A stretch of 64,000 bases of DNA, taken from assembly GCA_002347095.1 (NCBI GenBank), contig DDWZ01000018.1:1-64000 (forward strand), read 5' to 3'. A program made the translations under genes and the position numbers. Under the pieces are notes generated by a model that searched no databases, was not told where the DNA came from, and was given only the letters and a program-made list of their open reading frames with translations. Source of the DNA: Desulfobulbaceae bacterium UBA2273. Lineage in GTDB: Bacteria > Desulfobacterota > Desulfobulbia > Desulfobulbales > Desulfurivibrionaceae. This document shows positions 7,931-16,524 of the stretch, piece by piece. How positions within the stretch are numbered: position 1 is the first letter of the stretch; every line of letters starts with the position of its first letter.

Positions 7931-9925
7931 TTACCACTCCAGCCGCAGCACATTATCCAGGGCATCGACCTTGGCCACCCGCACCGAAACGACATCCCCC
8001 GGCTTTGCGCTCAACGACTGACTCGGCGGCATATCGGCATCCAACAGGCAATCAAGCAGGGTCAGATTGATCCGCTTGGGCCCCTTGTTGACCAACAGCG
8101 CCTCAACCCTTGCCCCAACCTTTTGCTCCAGATATCTGAGCAGCCAGTAGCGGTGCCGGGTGCGCCGCACCTGGCTGACCCTGGCCAGCACCGTGTTGAT
8201 ATCCCCGGCAACCCCCGCGAGCTCGTCGGCGGAAAACATCGCCCCCCGGCCAGAGAGCAACTGCTTGATCTGGTGTTGCATGACCAGATCGAGAAACCTT
8301 CGGATGGGGGAAGTGACCGTGGTGTACTGCATGACCCCGACCCCACTGTGGGGCTTGGGATAGACCAGCAGCTCCCCGGGCTTGAGCTGCTTGCGCTGGC
8401 GAAAAATCGAAAACAGATCTTTCTCCCCGCCGGCAACCAGCCGCTGATGGGGATCGTCCTGGGCCCGGAACAGACCAGGGGCCTGACGGTCCGCCACAAA
8501 CTGGGCGGAGAGGGTATTGGCCAGCACCATGAACTCCGCCACCAGGCTGCGGGAGATGGTGTCCACCGGCAAGAGAGCCACCGAGACCTTGCCTTCCGGA
8601 TCGATGCTGATGTTCACATCCGGCACCGGCAGGAGCAGCGCCCCTTTTTCTATGCGCCGTTGCTTGAGCTGCTCGCTGAGCTTAGCCAGGGCCTGCAGTT
8701 CCCAGTCGCCGCTCGCCACCAGCCGTTCCGCCTCCGGGTAGCTCAACTGCCGCTTTACCTGAACCAGGCTGGGAATAAGATCAAACTCCAGCACCTCGCC
8801 CTTGGAGCTGAGCAGCACCATGACACTCAGGGCTGCCCGCGCCTTGCCGGCGACCAGACTGCACACCCCCTCGGAGAGCGCTCTTGGCAGCATGGGGATC
8901 TGGGTTTCGGGAAAATAGAGGGAGGTCATCCTCCGGGCAGCCTCTGCATAAATGGGCGTCCCGGGCATAACGTAATGGGCCACGTCGGAGATATGGATGC
9001 CCACCAGGAAATCGTCGCCCCTTCGCTCCACATGCAGGGCATCGTCATAATCCCTGGTGGATTCGCCATCGATGGTGAGCAATGGCAGCTCCCGTAAATC
9101 CCGCCGGTTTCTGCCGACAAGCTCTTCGGCCACTGGCTCTGGAGCCTGGGCAGCCGCAGCGCTGAGTTCCCCGGAAAAATCCACCGGGATTGCATAGCGC
9201 AGCAGGGCCACATTTTCATGGGGCTGCCAGACCCCGCTCCTGATCAGGAGATGGTAGACATCGTGCGGTCCGGTGAGCCCTGCTTTTTTCAGCAGTTCCC
9301 GGGCAAGCTCGCTCTCTTCGGCCTCGTTGCCAAACACATAGTAATCGCCCAGCAGAGCGAGGCAGCGGTCGCGTTCCGGCCACTCCGTTGCGGTATCCCC
9401 ATCCCAAAGGCGCTTGAGCATCATGGCCCCAGTGCTCATCAGGGCCTCCTGCTCCTTTTCCCGTTCCTGCTTCAGACGCAACCCGGCAACCGCCTCCGGG
9501 CTGTGGGCCAGCACCTGGCCCTCCTTGTATTTAAAATAGAGGCGATCCACAAAAATGGAACGGAGAAAGGCGGCAACATGGTTATCCGTGGCGTCTTCCC
9601 CAAAGGCGAGCTCGGCGAGAAAAGCGGGGCTGAAGCTTGCCCCCTCCTCCTCGCTGGCCAATTGCCAGATTCCGGCCAGATCGATCTGCGGCAGCATGGC
9701 CTGCCGGTTCTGATCTGCCTCCTTGAGCAGGCGGAGTTGCTCATCCCTGCTGAGCGTAAGAGAATGGCGCTTTGCGGATTGGTGCAGCAAGCGGGAAAGG
9801 GGAAGATTCACCTCCCTGCCGTTCTGATTGATCAAACGCAGCCGCTTGCTGTCCTCGTCAAGAACCATGGCACAGATGAACCTGCCCTGCTCCATGTATT
9901 CAATGATTGCGCCCTGCAAACCCAT
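7931..9925 (-). CDS. RNB-domain ribonuclease (RNase II family)
   Basis: The 664-residue protein contains an RNB catalytic domain, the 3'-5' hydrolytic exoribonuclease fold of RNase II and RNase R. The metal-binding motif appears as LTIDGESTRDYDDAL, followed by VGIHISDVAHYV and the distal TTVTSPIRRFLDL motif. The first 250 residues are not a typical cold-shock domain and resemble the N terminus of the longer RNase II-like proteins of deltaproteobacteria. A short C-terminal beta segment ends in VAKVDALDNVLRLEW. RNA turnover is the likely job, but I cannot distinguish an RNase II from an RNase R role. Confidence 0.85.
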   Translation of the reverse strand: MGLQGAIIEYMEQGRFICAMVLDEDSKRLRLINQNGREVNLPLSRLLHQSAKRHSLTLSRDEQLRLLKEADQNRQAMLPQIDLAGIWQLASEEEGASFSPAFLAELAFGEDATDNHVAAFLRSIFVDRLYFKYKEGQVLAHSPEAVAGLRLKQEREKEQEALMSTGAMMLKRLWDGDTATEWPERDRCLALLGDYYVFGNEAEESELARELLKKAGLTGPHDVYHLLIRSGVWQPHENVALLRYAIPVDFSGELSAAAAQAPEPVAEELVGRNRRDLRELPLLTIDGESTRDYDDALHVERRGDDFLVGIHISDVAHYVMPGTPIYAEAARRMTSLYFPETQIPMLPRALSEGVCSLVAGKARAALSVMVLLSSKGEVLEFDLIPSLVQVKRQLSYPEAERLVASGDWELQALAKLSEQLKQRRIEKGALLLPVPDVNISIDPEGKVSVALLPVDTISRSLVAEFMVLANTLSAQFVADRQAPGLFRAQDDPHQRLVAGGEKDLFSIFRQRKQLKPGELLVYPKPHSGVGVMQYTTVTSPIRRFLDLVMQHQIKQLLSGRGAMFSADELAGVAGDINTVLARVSQVRRTRHRYWLLRYLEQKVGARVEALLVNKGPKRINLTLLDCLLDADMPPSQSLSAKPGDVVSVRVAKVDALDNVLRLEW

Positions 9926-10317
9926 GTGATGTGCCCTTGTAATGAAAGAAAACGCGCCGGAAACTCTGTCCGATACAATTGAGGAAAATTCCGGCTGCGC
10001 GGTCGGCTAATGTCGGGGAAAAAACGTAACCGTTCAGCAGCGCCGCTTCGCTGCTGCCGCAGATGCGAGGAAGAGACCTGCGAAGTGTGCTGTTTGCACA
10101 TGAGCAGGCCGATGACAGCTAAGCGAGCACCGCGAGACTGCGAAGCAGATGTGGTGCTGCTGAACGGTTACGGAAAACTGGCCAATGTGTACCAGCTATT
10201 CCCGTGGTTGTCATCTTTTTCCATGACCGCTAAAAAGAGAGGGGATGCGGAAAATCAGGAATACTGGTATGTAACACTGTATTTTCCCTACTAACACACA
10301 CGAGCGCAACGACACCC
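9926..10317. other. 392-bp intergenic region between the RNB gene and era
   Basis: These two divergent genes are separated by a region holding the 146-bp repeat copy B (10026-10171). The remaining sequence contains AT-rich stretches before era (for example around 10265-10290) that could hold a promoter, but no convincing -35/-10 pair. No credible gene is seen. Confidence 0.5.
10026..10171 (+). repeat. inverted-terminus element, copy B (146 bp)
   Basis: The termini GTAACCGTTCAGCAG and CTGCTGAACGGTTAC are perfect 15-bp inverted repeats. Relative to copies A and C it carries extra sequence near each end, including CGCCGCTTCGCTGC, which looks like a local duplication. It lies in the divergent gap between the RNB gene and era. 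Confidence 0.8.
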
Positions 10318-11217
10318 ATGAACAGCTCCCCGGAACAGGTCAAATCAGGCATTGTCGCCCTCATCGGGCCTCCCAACGTGGGCAAGTCCACGCTGCTCAA
10401 CAGCCTGCTCGGCCAGAAGATTTCCATTGTCTCGCCCAAGCCCCAGACCACCCGCAACCGAATCCTGGGCATCGTCAACGGCCCGGACTACCAGATCGTC
10501 ATGTTGGACACGCCGGGCATCCACAAGGCGAGAAGCCCCTTGAACCTGGAGATGGTGAAGATCGCCCTGGGCAGCCTGGCTGAGGTGGATGCCATTGTTT
10601 TCATGGTGGACGTTACCATGCCCCTGCCAAGCACGGGCACCACCCTGACCCGCTGCCTTGAGGGCCTCGACAAACCGGTGCTGCTGCTCCTGAACAAGAT
10701 GGATCTCATCGACAAGGAAAAGCTGCTGCCCATCATCGCCACCTACCAGGGGCTGTATCCGTTCCAGGCGATCCTGCCCCTGTCTGCCAAGGGGAACGAC
10801 GGCACCGACCTGGTCATCCGGGAACTCTGCAGCCTGCTTCCCACCGGGCCGCGCCTCTACCCCGAGGATATCCCCACCGATGCCACGGAACGATTCATTG
10901 TCGCCGAGATCATCCGGGAAAAGATCTTCTTGCTGACCGGCCAGGAAATCCCCTATTCCACCGCGGTGACGATTGAGAGCTTCAAGGAAAACACGGCCAA
11001 GCAACTGATCACGATCCACGCCACCATCTATGTGGAAAAGGATTCGCAAAAGGGGATCATCATCGGCAAGAACGGCAGCAAGCTCAAACAGCTTGGGCAG
11101 GCAGCCCGAAAGGATATCGAAATTCTCCTTGACCAGCATGTGCTGCTCAAGCTGTGGGTGAAGGTGCAAAAAGATTGGACCAGCGACCCGCGCTTTCTGA
11201 GGGAACTCGGCTTTTAA
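10318..11217 (+). CDS. era: GTPase Era
   Basis: The 299-residue product is Era, the essential GTPase that binds 16S rRNA during 30S assembly. The G1 motif GPPNVGKST, the G2 region QTTRNRILGI, G3 DTPG and G4 NKMD are present. They are followed by a C-terminal KH domain with GIIIGKNGSKLKQLG. Length and order are standard. It stands alone, with a terminator downstream. Confidence 0.97.
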   Translation: MNSSPEQVKSGIVALIGPPNVGKSTLLNSLLGQKISIVSPKPQTTRNRILGIVNGPDYQIVMLDTPGIHKARSPLNLEMVKIALGSLAEVDAIVFMVDVTMPLPSTGTTLTRCLEGLDKPVLLLLNKMDLIDKEKLLPIIATYQGLYPFQAILPLSAKGNDGTDLVIRELCSLLPTGPRLYPEDIPTDATERFIVAEIIREKIFLLTGQEIPYSTAVTIESFKENTAKQLITIHATIYVEKDSQKGIIIGKNGSKLKQLGQAARKDIEILLDQHVLLKLWVKVQKDWTSDPRFLRELGF

Positions 11218-11221
11218 CAAA

Positions 11222-11270
11222 AAACGGGGGCCGACTCCTGAGAATCGCCCCCCGTTTACAGCTTTTCTTT
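11222..11270 (+). terminator. rho-independent terminator of era
   Basis: The inverted repeat AAACGGGGG (11222-11230) / CCCCCGTTT (11249-11257) starts five bases after the era stop. It is followed by CAGCTTTTCTTTTTT. It could also serve the convergent gene from the other side. Confidence 0.75.
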
Positions 11271-11278
11271 TTTACAGA

Positions 11279-11614
11279 TCAGACAACCACGTTCACCCCG
11301 CGTGATCGCTGCTCCATCCGAGCATTTTGCTCCTCGGGCTGTCGTGGCGGAGGCTCACGCCTTTCCCGCGCTCGCAGCGATTCTTCCGCGGCATTCTGGT
11401 CCGCCGCTTGGTCAGCCTGGGCAACAGCTCTGGAAGCCTCCAGGGCGGCGGCGGAGATCTTGGTCACAACGTCGGGGGATGCCTGACTGGTCTGGCCGGA
11501 TTCGGTCCGGTTGCTGTCCGTCTTCTTTGCTCCTCCTGCCTCGGCATACGGAGAAGCGGGCCGTTCGGTCCTGACATTGGCTTGTACTGAAGTGGCGCTG
11601 GGATCCAAAGGCAT
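11279..11614 (-). CDS. small hypothetical protein, Ala/Glu/Arg-rich
   Basis: A 111-residue frame starts at ATG 11614 with a strong AGGAGG seven bases upstream, good evidence that it is translated. The product is hydrophilic, predicted disordered and helical (KISAAALEASRAVAQADQAA), with no membrane segment or cysteine. It ends in a short hydrophobic tail GVNVVV. No family is recognised. A TATAAT box on the minus strand at 11689-11694 may be its -10, though the -35 is poor. It is convergent with era across the shared hairpin. Confidence 0.6.
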   Translation of the reverse strand: MPLDPSATSVQANVRTERPASPYAEAGGAKKTDSNRTESGQTSQASPDVVTKISAAALEASRAVAQADQAADQNAAEESLRARERREPPPRQPEEQNARMEQRSRGVNVVV

Positions 11615-11896
11615 TGTTCCACCTCCTGTGAGCGTAAACATCCGTTTTGCTGTAACACCCTGGCTGACTGCCGGCGGATAGTTACGTTATTATACTACTA
11701 TAGTTTTCATTAAAGATAAAGCAATCCCTTGAAGGGAAATTATTCAGCCCCATCTCCAGCCCGCCGCCCCCTGCTTTTTCCCAAGCATCCTCTTGAATAA
11801 CCCGGTAAAACGATATATAAAACACAGTTTGAATACGATCCGTCAGCACCGCGCAGTCTGTTCCGCGTTGCTCATTTTTTTTGCAAGGAGAACACC

Positions 11897-13375
11897 ATGC
11901 CCGAAGTTCGCGTCCGCTTCCCACCTAGCCCGACCGGCTATCTCCATATCGGCGGGGCCAGAACCGCCATCTACAACTGGCTGTTTGCCCGCAAGCACGG
12001 GGGCAAGCTGGTGCTGCGCATCGAGGACACGGACGCGGAACGCTCCACCCAGGAATCCATCCAAGGCATTCTCGACGGCCTGGAGTGGCTCGGGGTGACG
12101 TGGGATGAAGGCCCCTATTTTCAATCGGAATATGCCGCTGAGCATAGAGCCGCAGCGGAAAGACTCTTGGCAGACGACAATGCTTACAAGTGCTTTTGCA
12201 GCAAAGACGAGCTTGAAGCCAAACGGGAAGCCGCCGCCGCTGCCAAGGGCGACTACCGGTACGACGGCGTCTGCCGCAGGCTCAGTCCCGCGCAGGTCCG
12301 GGAAAAGGAGGCCCAAGGGCTCCCCTATGTCATCCGTTTCAAGGTGCCCCAGGAACCGGGCAAGGTCGGGTTTGACGACCAGGTCTATGGCCGGGTTGAA
12401 CGCGCCTACGAGGATATCGAGGATTTCGTCATCGTCCGCTCCAACGGCATGCCGCTGTACCTGCTCTGCAACGTGGTGGACGACATCCGCGACCGCATCA
12501 CCCACGTCATCCGGGGCCAGGACGGCCTGAGCAACACCCCGCGCCAGATCCTGCTCTATCGGGCCCTGGGCGCGGAGCTGCCGACCTTCGCGCACATGCC
12601 GCTGACCCTTGACCTGAACAAGGCCAAGATCTCCAAGCGCAGCCACGGCGAGATCGTCTCGGTCCAGTTTTACCGGGAGCAAGGGTTTCTCCCCTGGGCC
12701 CTGGCAAACTTTCTCGTCCTGCTCGGCTGGTCCACCCCGGACGACCGCGAGATCTTCTCGCAAGAAGAACTCATCGAGGCCTTCGATCTTTCCGGCATCA
12801 CCCGGTCCAACTCCATCTTCAACTACCGCAAGGACGACCCCAAATTCTTCACCGATCCCAAGGCGATCAACATCAACGCCCATTACCTGCGCACCCTGCC
12901 CATCGAGGAAATCGGCGCGCTGGTTAAGGATATCTTTGAAAAAGAAGGGTTGTGGGACGCGGCCTACGATGGCGAAAAGCGGCAGTGGTTCCTGAAAACC
13001 CTGGACATGACCAGGGAACGGTTCCACACCCTGAAGGACTTTGCCTCCCTTGGCCGGGCCTGGTTTGCCGACGATTTTGCCATGGACGAAACCGCCCTGA
13101 CCAAGAACGTGCTGAAACATCCGGATCTCAAGGAGTGGCTGCCCAAGCTGGCCGACCGCCTCGAAGCCCTGCCGGAACTCAGCCACGATGAGACGGAGCG
13201 GGTCTGCCGGGAGTTCGCCGAGGAACTCGGGGTAAAGGTGGGGGTGCTGGTCAACGGGGCGCGGGCCGTGATCACCGGCCAGGTCAAGGGGCCGAGCATG
13301 TTCGAGGTCTTTGCCCAGCTCGGCAAACAGCGGGTTGTGTCCCGATTGCGTGATGCGGCAAAATATTTCGCATAA
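11897..13375 (+). CDS. gltX: Glutamyl-tRNA synthetase
   Basis: The 492-residue class I synthetase charges tRNA(Glu). The HIGH-equivalent is in PPSPTGYLHIGGARTA, the KMSKS-equivalent is KISKR, and the full bacterial anticodon-binding region follows. AAGGAG lies just upstream of ATG 11897. glnS is encoded next, so this GluRS need not be the non-discriminating type, although sequence alone cannot show it. A CACGAAA-type repeat begins right after the stop. Confidence 0.96.
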   Translation: MPEVRVRFPPSPTGYLHIGGARTAIYNWLFARKHGGKLVLRIEDTDAERSTQESIQGILDGLEWLGVTWDEGPYFQSEYAAEHRAAAERLLADDNAYKCFCSKDELEAKREAAAAAKGDYRYDGVCRRLSPAQVREKEAQGLPYVIRFKVPQEPGKVGFDDQVYGRVERAYEDIEDFVIVRSNGMPLYLLCNVVDDIRDRITHVIRGQDGLSNTPRQILLYRALGAELPTFAHMPLTLDLNKAKISKRSHGEIVSVQFYREQGFLPWALANFLVLLGWSTPDDREIFSQEELIEAFDLSGITRSNSIFNYRKDDPKFFTDPKAININAHYLRTLPIEEIGALVKDIFEKEGLWDAAYDGEKRQWFLKTLDMTRERFHTLKDFASLGRAWFADDFAMDETALTKNVLKHPDLKEWLPKLADRLEALPELSHDETERVCREFAEELGVKVGVLVNGARAVITGQVKGPSMFEVFAQLGKQRVVSRLRDAAKYFA

Positions 13376-13378
13376 GAA

Positions 13379-13536
13379 TCTCCACGAAACCCACGAAATG
13401 ACACGAAAATAAAAGACACACCGAACTTCTGTTACAAATCAAGAAAGTCCCTTCCCGCCAAGAAAGGGAGAGTCAAACTTGAAGCGTTTTGCTAAGATAT
13501 TGTCTCTTTCGTGTTCTTTCGTGGATTTCGTGGCAA
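13379..13536. repeat. CACGAAA-unit inverted repeat between gltX and glnS
   Basis: The left arm (13381-13410) reads CCACGAAA/CCACGAAAT/ACACGAAAA in tandem. The right arm (13505-13534) is its reverse complement, with TTTCGTGTT, TTTCGTGGA and TTTCGTGG. The arms could fold together around about 95 bp. The same arrangement occurs at 39622-39711. Confidence 0.7.
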
Positions 13537-13559
13537 AAAAACATACGGAAAATACTCAT

Positions 13560-15242
13560 ATGACCAGCGACGAGACTCAGTCACAGGACTTCATCCGCGC
13601 CATCATCGCCGACGACCTCGCCGCAGGCAGGCACGAACAGATCGTCACCCGCTTCCCGCCGGAGCCCAATGGCTATCTCCATATCGGCCATGCCAAGTCC
13701 ATCTGCCTCAACTTCGGCATCGCCAAGGAAAACGCCAAGGCACGCTGCCATCTTCGCTTCGACGATACCAACCCCACCAAGGAAGAGCAGGAGTATGTCG
13801 AGTCCATCAAGGACAATGTCCGCTGGCTGGGCTTTGACTGGGGAGAACATCTCTATTTTGCCTCGGATTATTTCGAGCAGCTCTATCAATACGCCGAGCA
13901 TCTGATCACCACGGGCAAGGCCTATGTCTGCGATCTTTCCGCCGAGGAGACTCGAAGCTACCGCGGCACCCTCACCGAACCGGGCAAGAACAGTCCATAC
14001 CGCGACCGGCCGGTGGCGGAAAATCTCGATCTGTTCCGCCGCATGCGGGCCGGGGAATTCCCCGATGGCGCCCGGGTGCTGCGGGCCAAGATCGACATGG
14101 CCTCGGGCAACATGAACATGCGCGATCCGGTCCTGTACCGCATCCTGCATGCCAGCCACCACCGCACCGGCGACACCTGGTGCATCTATCCGATGTACGA
14201 TTATACCCACCCCATTTCCGATGCGCTGGAGGGGATCACCCATTCGCTCTGCACCCTGGAGTTTGCCGACCACCGGCCCCTCTACGACTGGACCCTGGAC
14301 AACCTGCCGGTGCCCTGCCACCCGCGGCAGATCGAGTTCGCCCGCTTGAACCTCAGCTACACCGTGGTCAGCAAGCGCAAGCTTCTGCAATTGGTCAACG
14401 ACGGGCATGTTTCCGGCTGGGACGACCCCCGCATGCCGACCCTCTCCGGCATCCGCCGCCGCGGCTATACTCCGGCGGCGCTACGCAGCTTCTGCGACAA
14501 GATCGGGGTGGCAAAAAAAGACAGCATGGTGGATGTAGCGCTGCTGGAGCACTGCGTCCGTGAGGATCTCAACGAGACCGCTGTCCGGGTCATGGGAGTT
14601 CTCGCTCCGCTCAAGGTGGTGATCACCAACTATCCCGAAGACCGCACCGAAAACCTCCCGGCCCAGAACCACCCGCAAAAGCCGGAGATGGGCGAACGGG
14701 CCGTGCCCTTTAGCAGGGAGATCTATATCGAACGGGAAGATTTCATGGAGGAGCCGGCAAAGAAATTCTTCCGCCTGGCTCCAGGACGGGAGGTGCGGCT
14801 ACGCTACGCCTACTTCATCAAATGCGAAAAGGTGATCAAGGACGAACTCAGCGGCGAGATCATCGAGCTGCATTGCACCTACGACCCGGCCACCCTGGGC
14901 GGTTCCGCCCCGGATGGCCGCAAGGTCAAGGGCACCATCCACTGGGTCTCCGCCGCCCATGGCGTGGTTGCGGAAGTGCGCCTCTACGACCGCCTCTTCA
15001 CCGAGGAAAACCCGGACGCCGGCGAGGCGGACTTCAAAACCTTTGTCAATCCGGAATCCCTGGTGGTCCTTACAGATTGCCTGGTGGAGCCGAGCCTGGC
15101 CAATGCCCAGCCCGGCAGCCATTACCAGTTTGAGCGGCAGGGATATTTCTGCGTGGACAGTAAGGATTCCAAGGACGGCAGCCCGGTGTTCAACCGGACG
15201 GTCACCTTGCGGGATAACGAAAAGGTAAAAGGCGCGAGGTAA
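13560..15242 (+). CDS. glnS: Glutaminyl-tRNA synthetase
   Basis: The 560-residue enzyme charges tRNA(Gln) directly. Signature segments are [16 protein letters not shown] (HIGH), [14 protein letters not shown] and VVSKRKL (KMSKS-equivalent), with the GlnRS-type beta-barrel anticodon domain at the C terminus. The start at 13560 ([11 protein letters not shown]) is chosen. An upstream in-frame ATG at 13479 would translate the CACGAAA repeat and adds residues alien to the family. A GlnRS in this lineage is usually ascribed to old lateral transfer, which is background knowledge rather than something shown here. The 3' end runs into an AAGG-type hairpin. Confidence 0.96.
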   Translation: MTSDETQSQDFIRAIIADDLAAGRHEQIVTRFPPEPNGYLHIGHAKSICLNFGIAKENAKARCHLRFDDTNPTKEEQEYVESIKDNVRWLGFDWGEHLYFASDYFEQLYQYAEHLITTGKAYVCDLSAEETRSYRGTLTEPGKNSPYRDRPVAENLDLFRRMRAGEFPDGARVLRAKIDMASGNMNMRDPVLYRILHASHHRTGDTWCIYPMYDYTHPISDALEGITHSLCTLEFADHRPLYDWTLDNLPVPCHPRQIEFARLNLSYTVVSKRKLLQLVNDGHVSGWDDPRMPTLSGIRRRGYTPAALRSFCDKIGVAKKDSMVDVALLEHCVREDLNETAVRVMGVLAPLKVVITNYPEDRTENLPAQNHPQKPEMGERAVPFSREIYIEREDFMEEPAKKFFRLAPGREVRLRYAYFIKCEKVIKDELSGEIIELHCTYDPATLGGSAPDGRKVKGTIHWVSAAHGVVAEVRLYDRLFTEENPDAGEADFKTFVNPESLVVLTDCLVEPSLANAQPGSHYQFERQGYFCVDSKDSKDGSPVFNRTVTLRDNEKVKGAR

Positions 15243-15351
15243 AAGGTTCAAGGTAAAAGGTTCAAGGTACATAAAAGCGCGAGAAATTCGCTCCCCGCGC
15301 CAGCCGGTTATCCTTTATCCTTTAACCTTGCGCCTTGATCCTTTCACCTGC
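15226..15351. repeat. AAGG-heptamer hairpin between glnS and fbp
   Basis: The left arm has tandem AAGGTAA/AAGGTTC units (to about 15270). The right arm (15308-15350) has the complementary TTATCCT/TTAACCT/TTGATCC units. The two genes are convergent, so the structure could act as a two-way terminator. Confidence 0.7.
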
Positions 15352-16369
15352 TTCCGGACACAATCTCCTCGAACAGGTCCACTTCATGGCGGGAGCCGAT
15401 AACCAGCGGCACCCGCTGGTGCAAGGATTTCGGCTCAACATCCATGATATTCACGCCATCATCGGTAATGGCCCGGCCTCCGGCTTGTTCCACCAAAAAA
15501 GCCAGGGGCGCGGCCTCATACAGCAAGCGCAGCTTGCCGTGCGGCTTGGCAGGGTTCCGATTGTCGCGGGGATAGAGAAAGATTCCTCCGGCAATGAGGT
15601 TGCGGTGAAAATCAGCGACCAATGAGCCGATGTACCGGGCATTGTAGGGCCGTCCGGTTTCCTTGTCGTTTTCCTTCAGGTATTCCACGAACCTCCTGAC
15701 CTCGCTGTTCCAGAAGTTGTAATTCCCCTCATTGACACTGAAATATTTGCTCCGCTCAGGAATCCTGATATCGGGATGCGAGAGGAAGAACTCGCCCACG
15801 CTGGGATCAAGGGTAAAGCCGTGCACCCCTTCGCCGGTGGTGAATACCATCATGGTGCTGGAGCCGTAGATAATGTACCCGGCAGCCACCTGCTCCCGCC
15901 CCTTTTGCAGCAGATCGGCTTCATCCCCCTGTGGGGTATGATCGTTGGTGGATTTGCGCCGGTGGATGGAAAAGATGGTGCCGATGCTCACATTGACATC
16001 GATATTGGATGAGCCGTCCAGCGGATCAAAGGCCAGGGTATATTTGCCCGCACTCCCCTCGGCCACCGGGATGATATCCGCCTCCTCCTCCGAGGTCATC
16101 ACGCAGATATAGCCGCAGCGGGCCATACGGCGCTTGATGGCGTTGTTGGCCAACTCGTCGAGCTTTTGCACATGCTCGCCCTGAATATTGGTTTTTCCGG
16201 CCATCCCCAGCACATCTGCCAACCCGGCCATATTGACTTCGGCGTTGATTGTTTTGGCAGCCACGATCAATTCACTGAGCAGACCGGACAGATCGCCGGT
16301 GGCCTCGGGATGCAGACGCTGGCTGTCCATGATGTGACGGCTTACGGTAATTCCAAACGGTTTGCTCAT
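15344..16369 (-). CDS. fbp: Fructose-1,6-bisphosphatase class I
   Basis: The 341-residue enzyme hydrolyses fructose 1,6-bisphosphate in gluconeogenesis. The metal-binding core FDPLDGSSNIDVNVSIGTIFSI and the substrate region around YIGSLVADFHRNL and LYPRDNRNP are clear. ATG 16369 is preferred because GGGGAAG stands just upstream. An earlier in-frame ATG (16381) overlaps that Shine-Dalgarno sequence. It lies 155 bp after the HEAT-receiver gene, beyond a terminator, so it is probably transcribed separately. Confidence 0.95.
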   Translation of the reverse strand: MSKPFGITVSRHIMDSQRLHPEATGDLSGLLSELIVAAKTINAEVNMAGLADVLGMAGKTNIQGEHVQKLDELANNAIKRRMARCGYICVMTSEEEADIIPVAEGSAGKYTLAFDPLDGSSNIDVNVSIGTIFSIHRRKSTNDHTPQGDEADLLQKGREQVAAGYIIYGSSTMMVFTTGEGVHGFTLDPSVGEFFLSHPDIRIPERSKYFSVNEGNYNFWNSEVRRFVEYLKENDKETGRPYNARYIGSLVADFHRNLIAGGIFLYPRDNRNPAKPHGKLRLLYEAAPLAFLVEQAGGRAITDDGVNIMDVEPKSLHQRVPLVIGSRHEVDLFEEIVSGSR

Positions 16370-16466
16370 TGTCTTCCCCATGCAGGATCAAAAAAATTCA
16401 GCGCAAAGGCTGGGTTGGCAGGACGTATGCCCTGTGGAATAGTACGGAAGAAACACCGGCGGGTCA

Positions 16467-16496
16467 AACAAAAAGAGCCTGCCCAGGGGCAGACTC
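16467..16496 (-). terminator. terminator after the HEAT-receiver gene
   Basis: On the minus strand, GAGTCTGCCC and GGGCAGGCTC (16475-16496) form a stem with one mismatch, followed by TTTTTGTTT. It closes the chemotaxis island on its downstream side. Confidence 0.75.
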
Positions 16497-16524
16497 TGTG
16501 TTTCCCAAGACCATGGCGCACCTT

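Noticed and set aside
10010..10294. A cysteine-rich 94-codon frame (10010-10294) that could be read as a small metal-binding protein.
   Set aside because: It is the translation of repeat copy B, and the equivalent frames in copies A and C are interrupted by stop codons.
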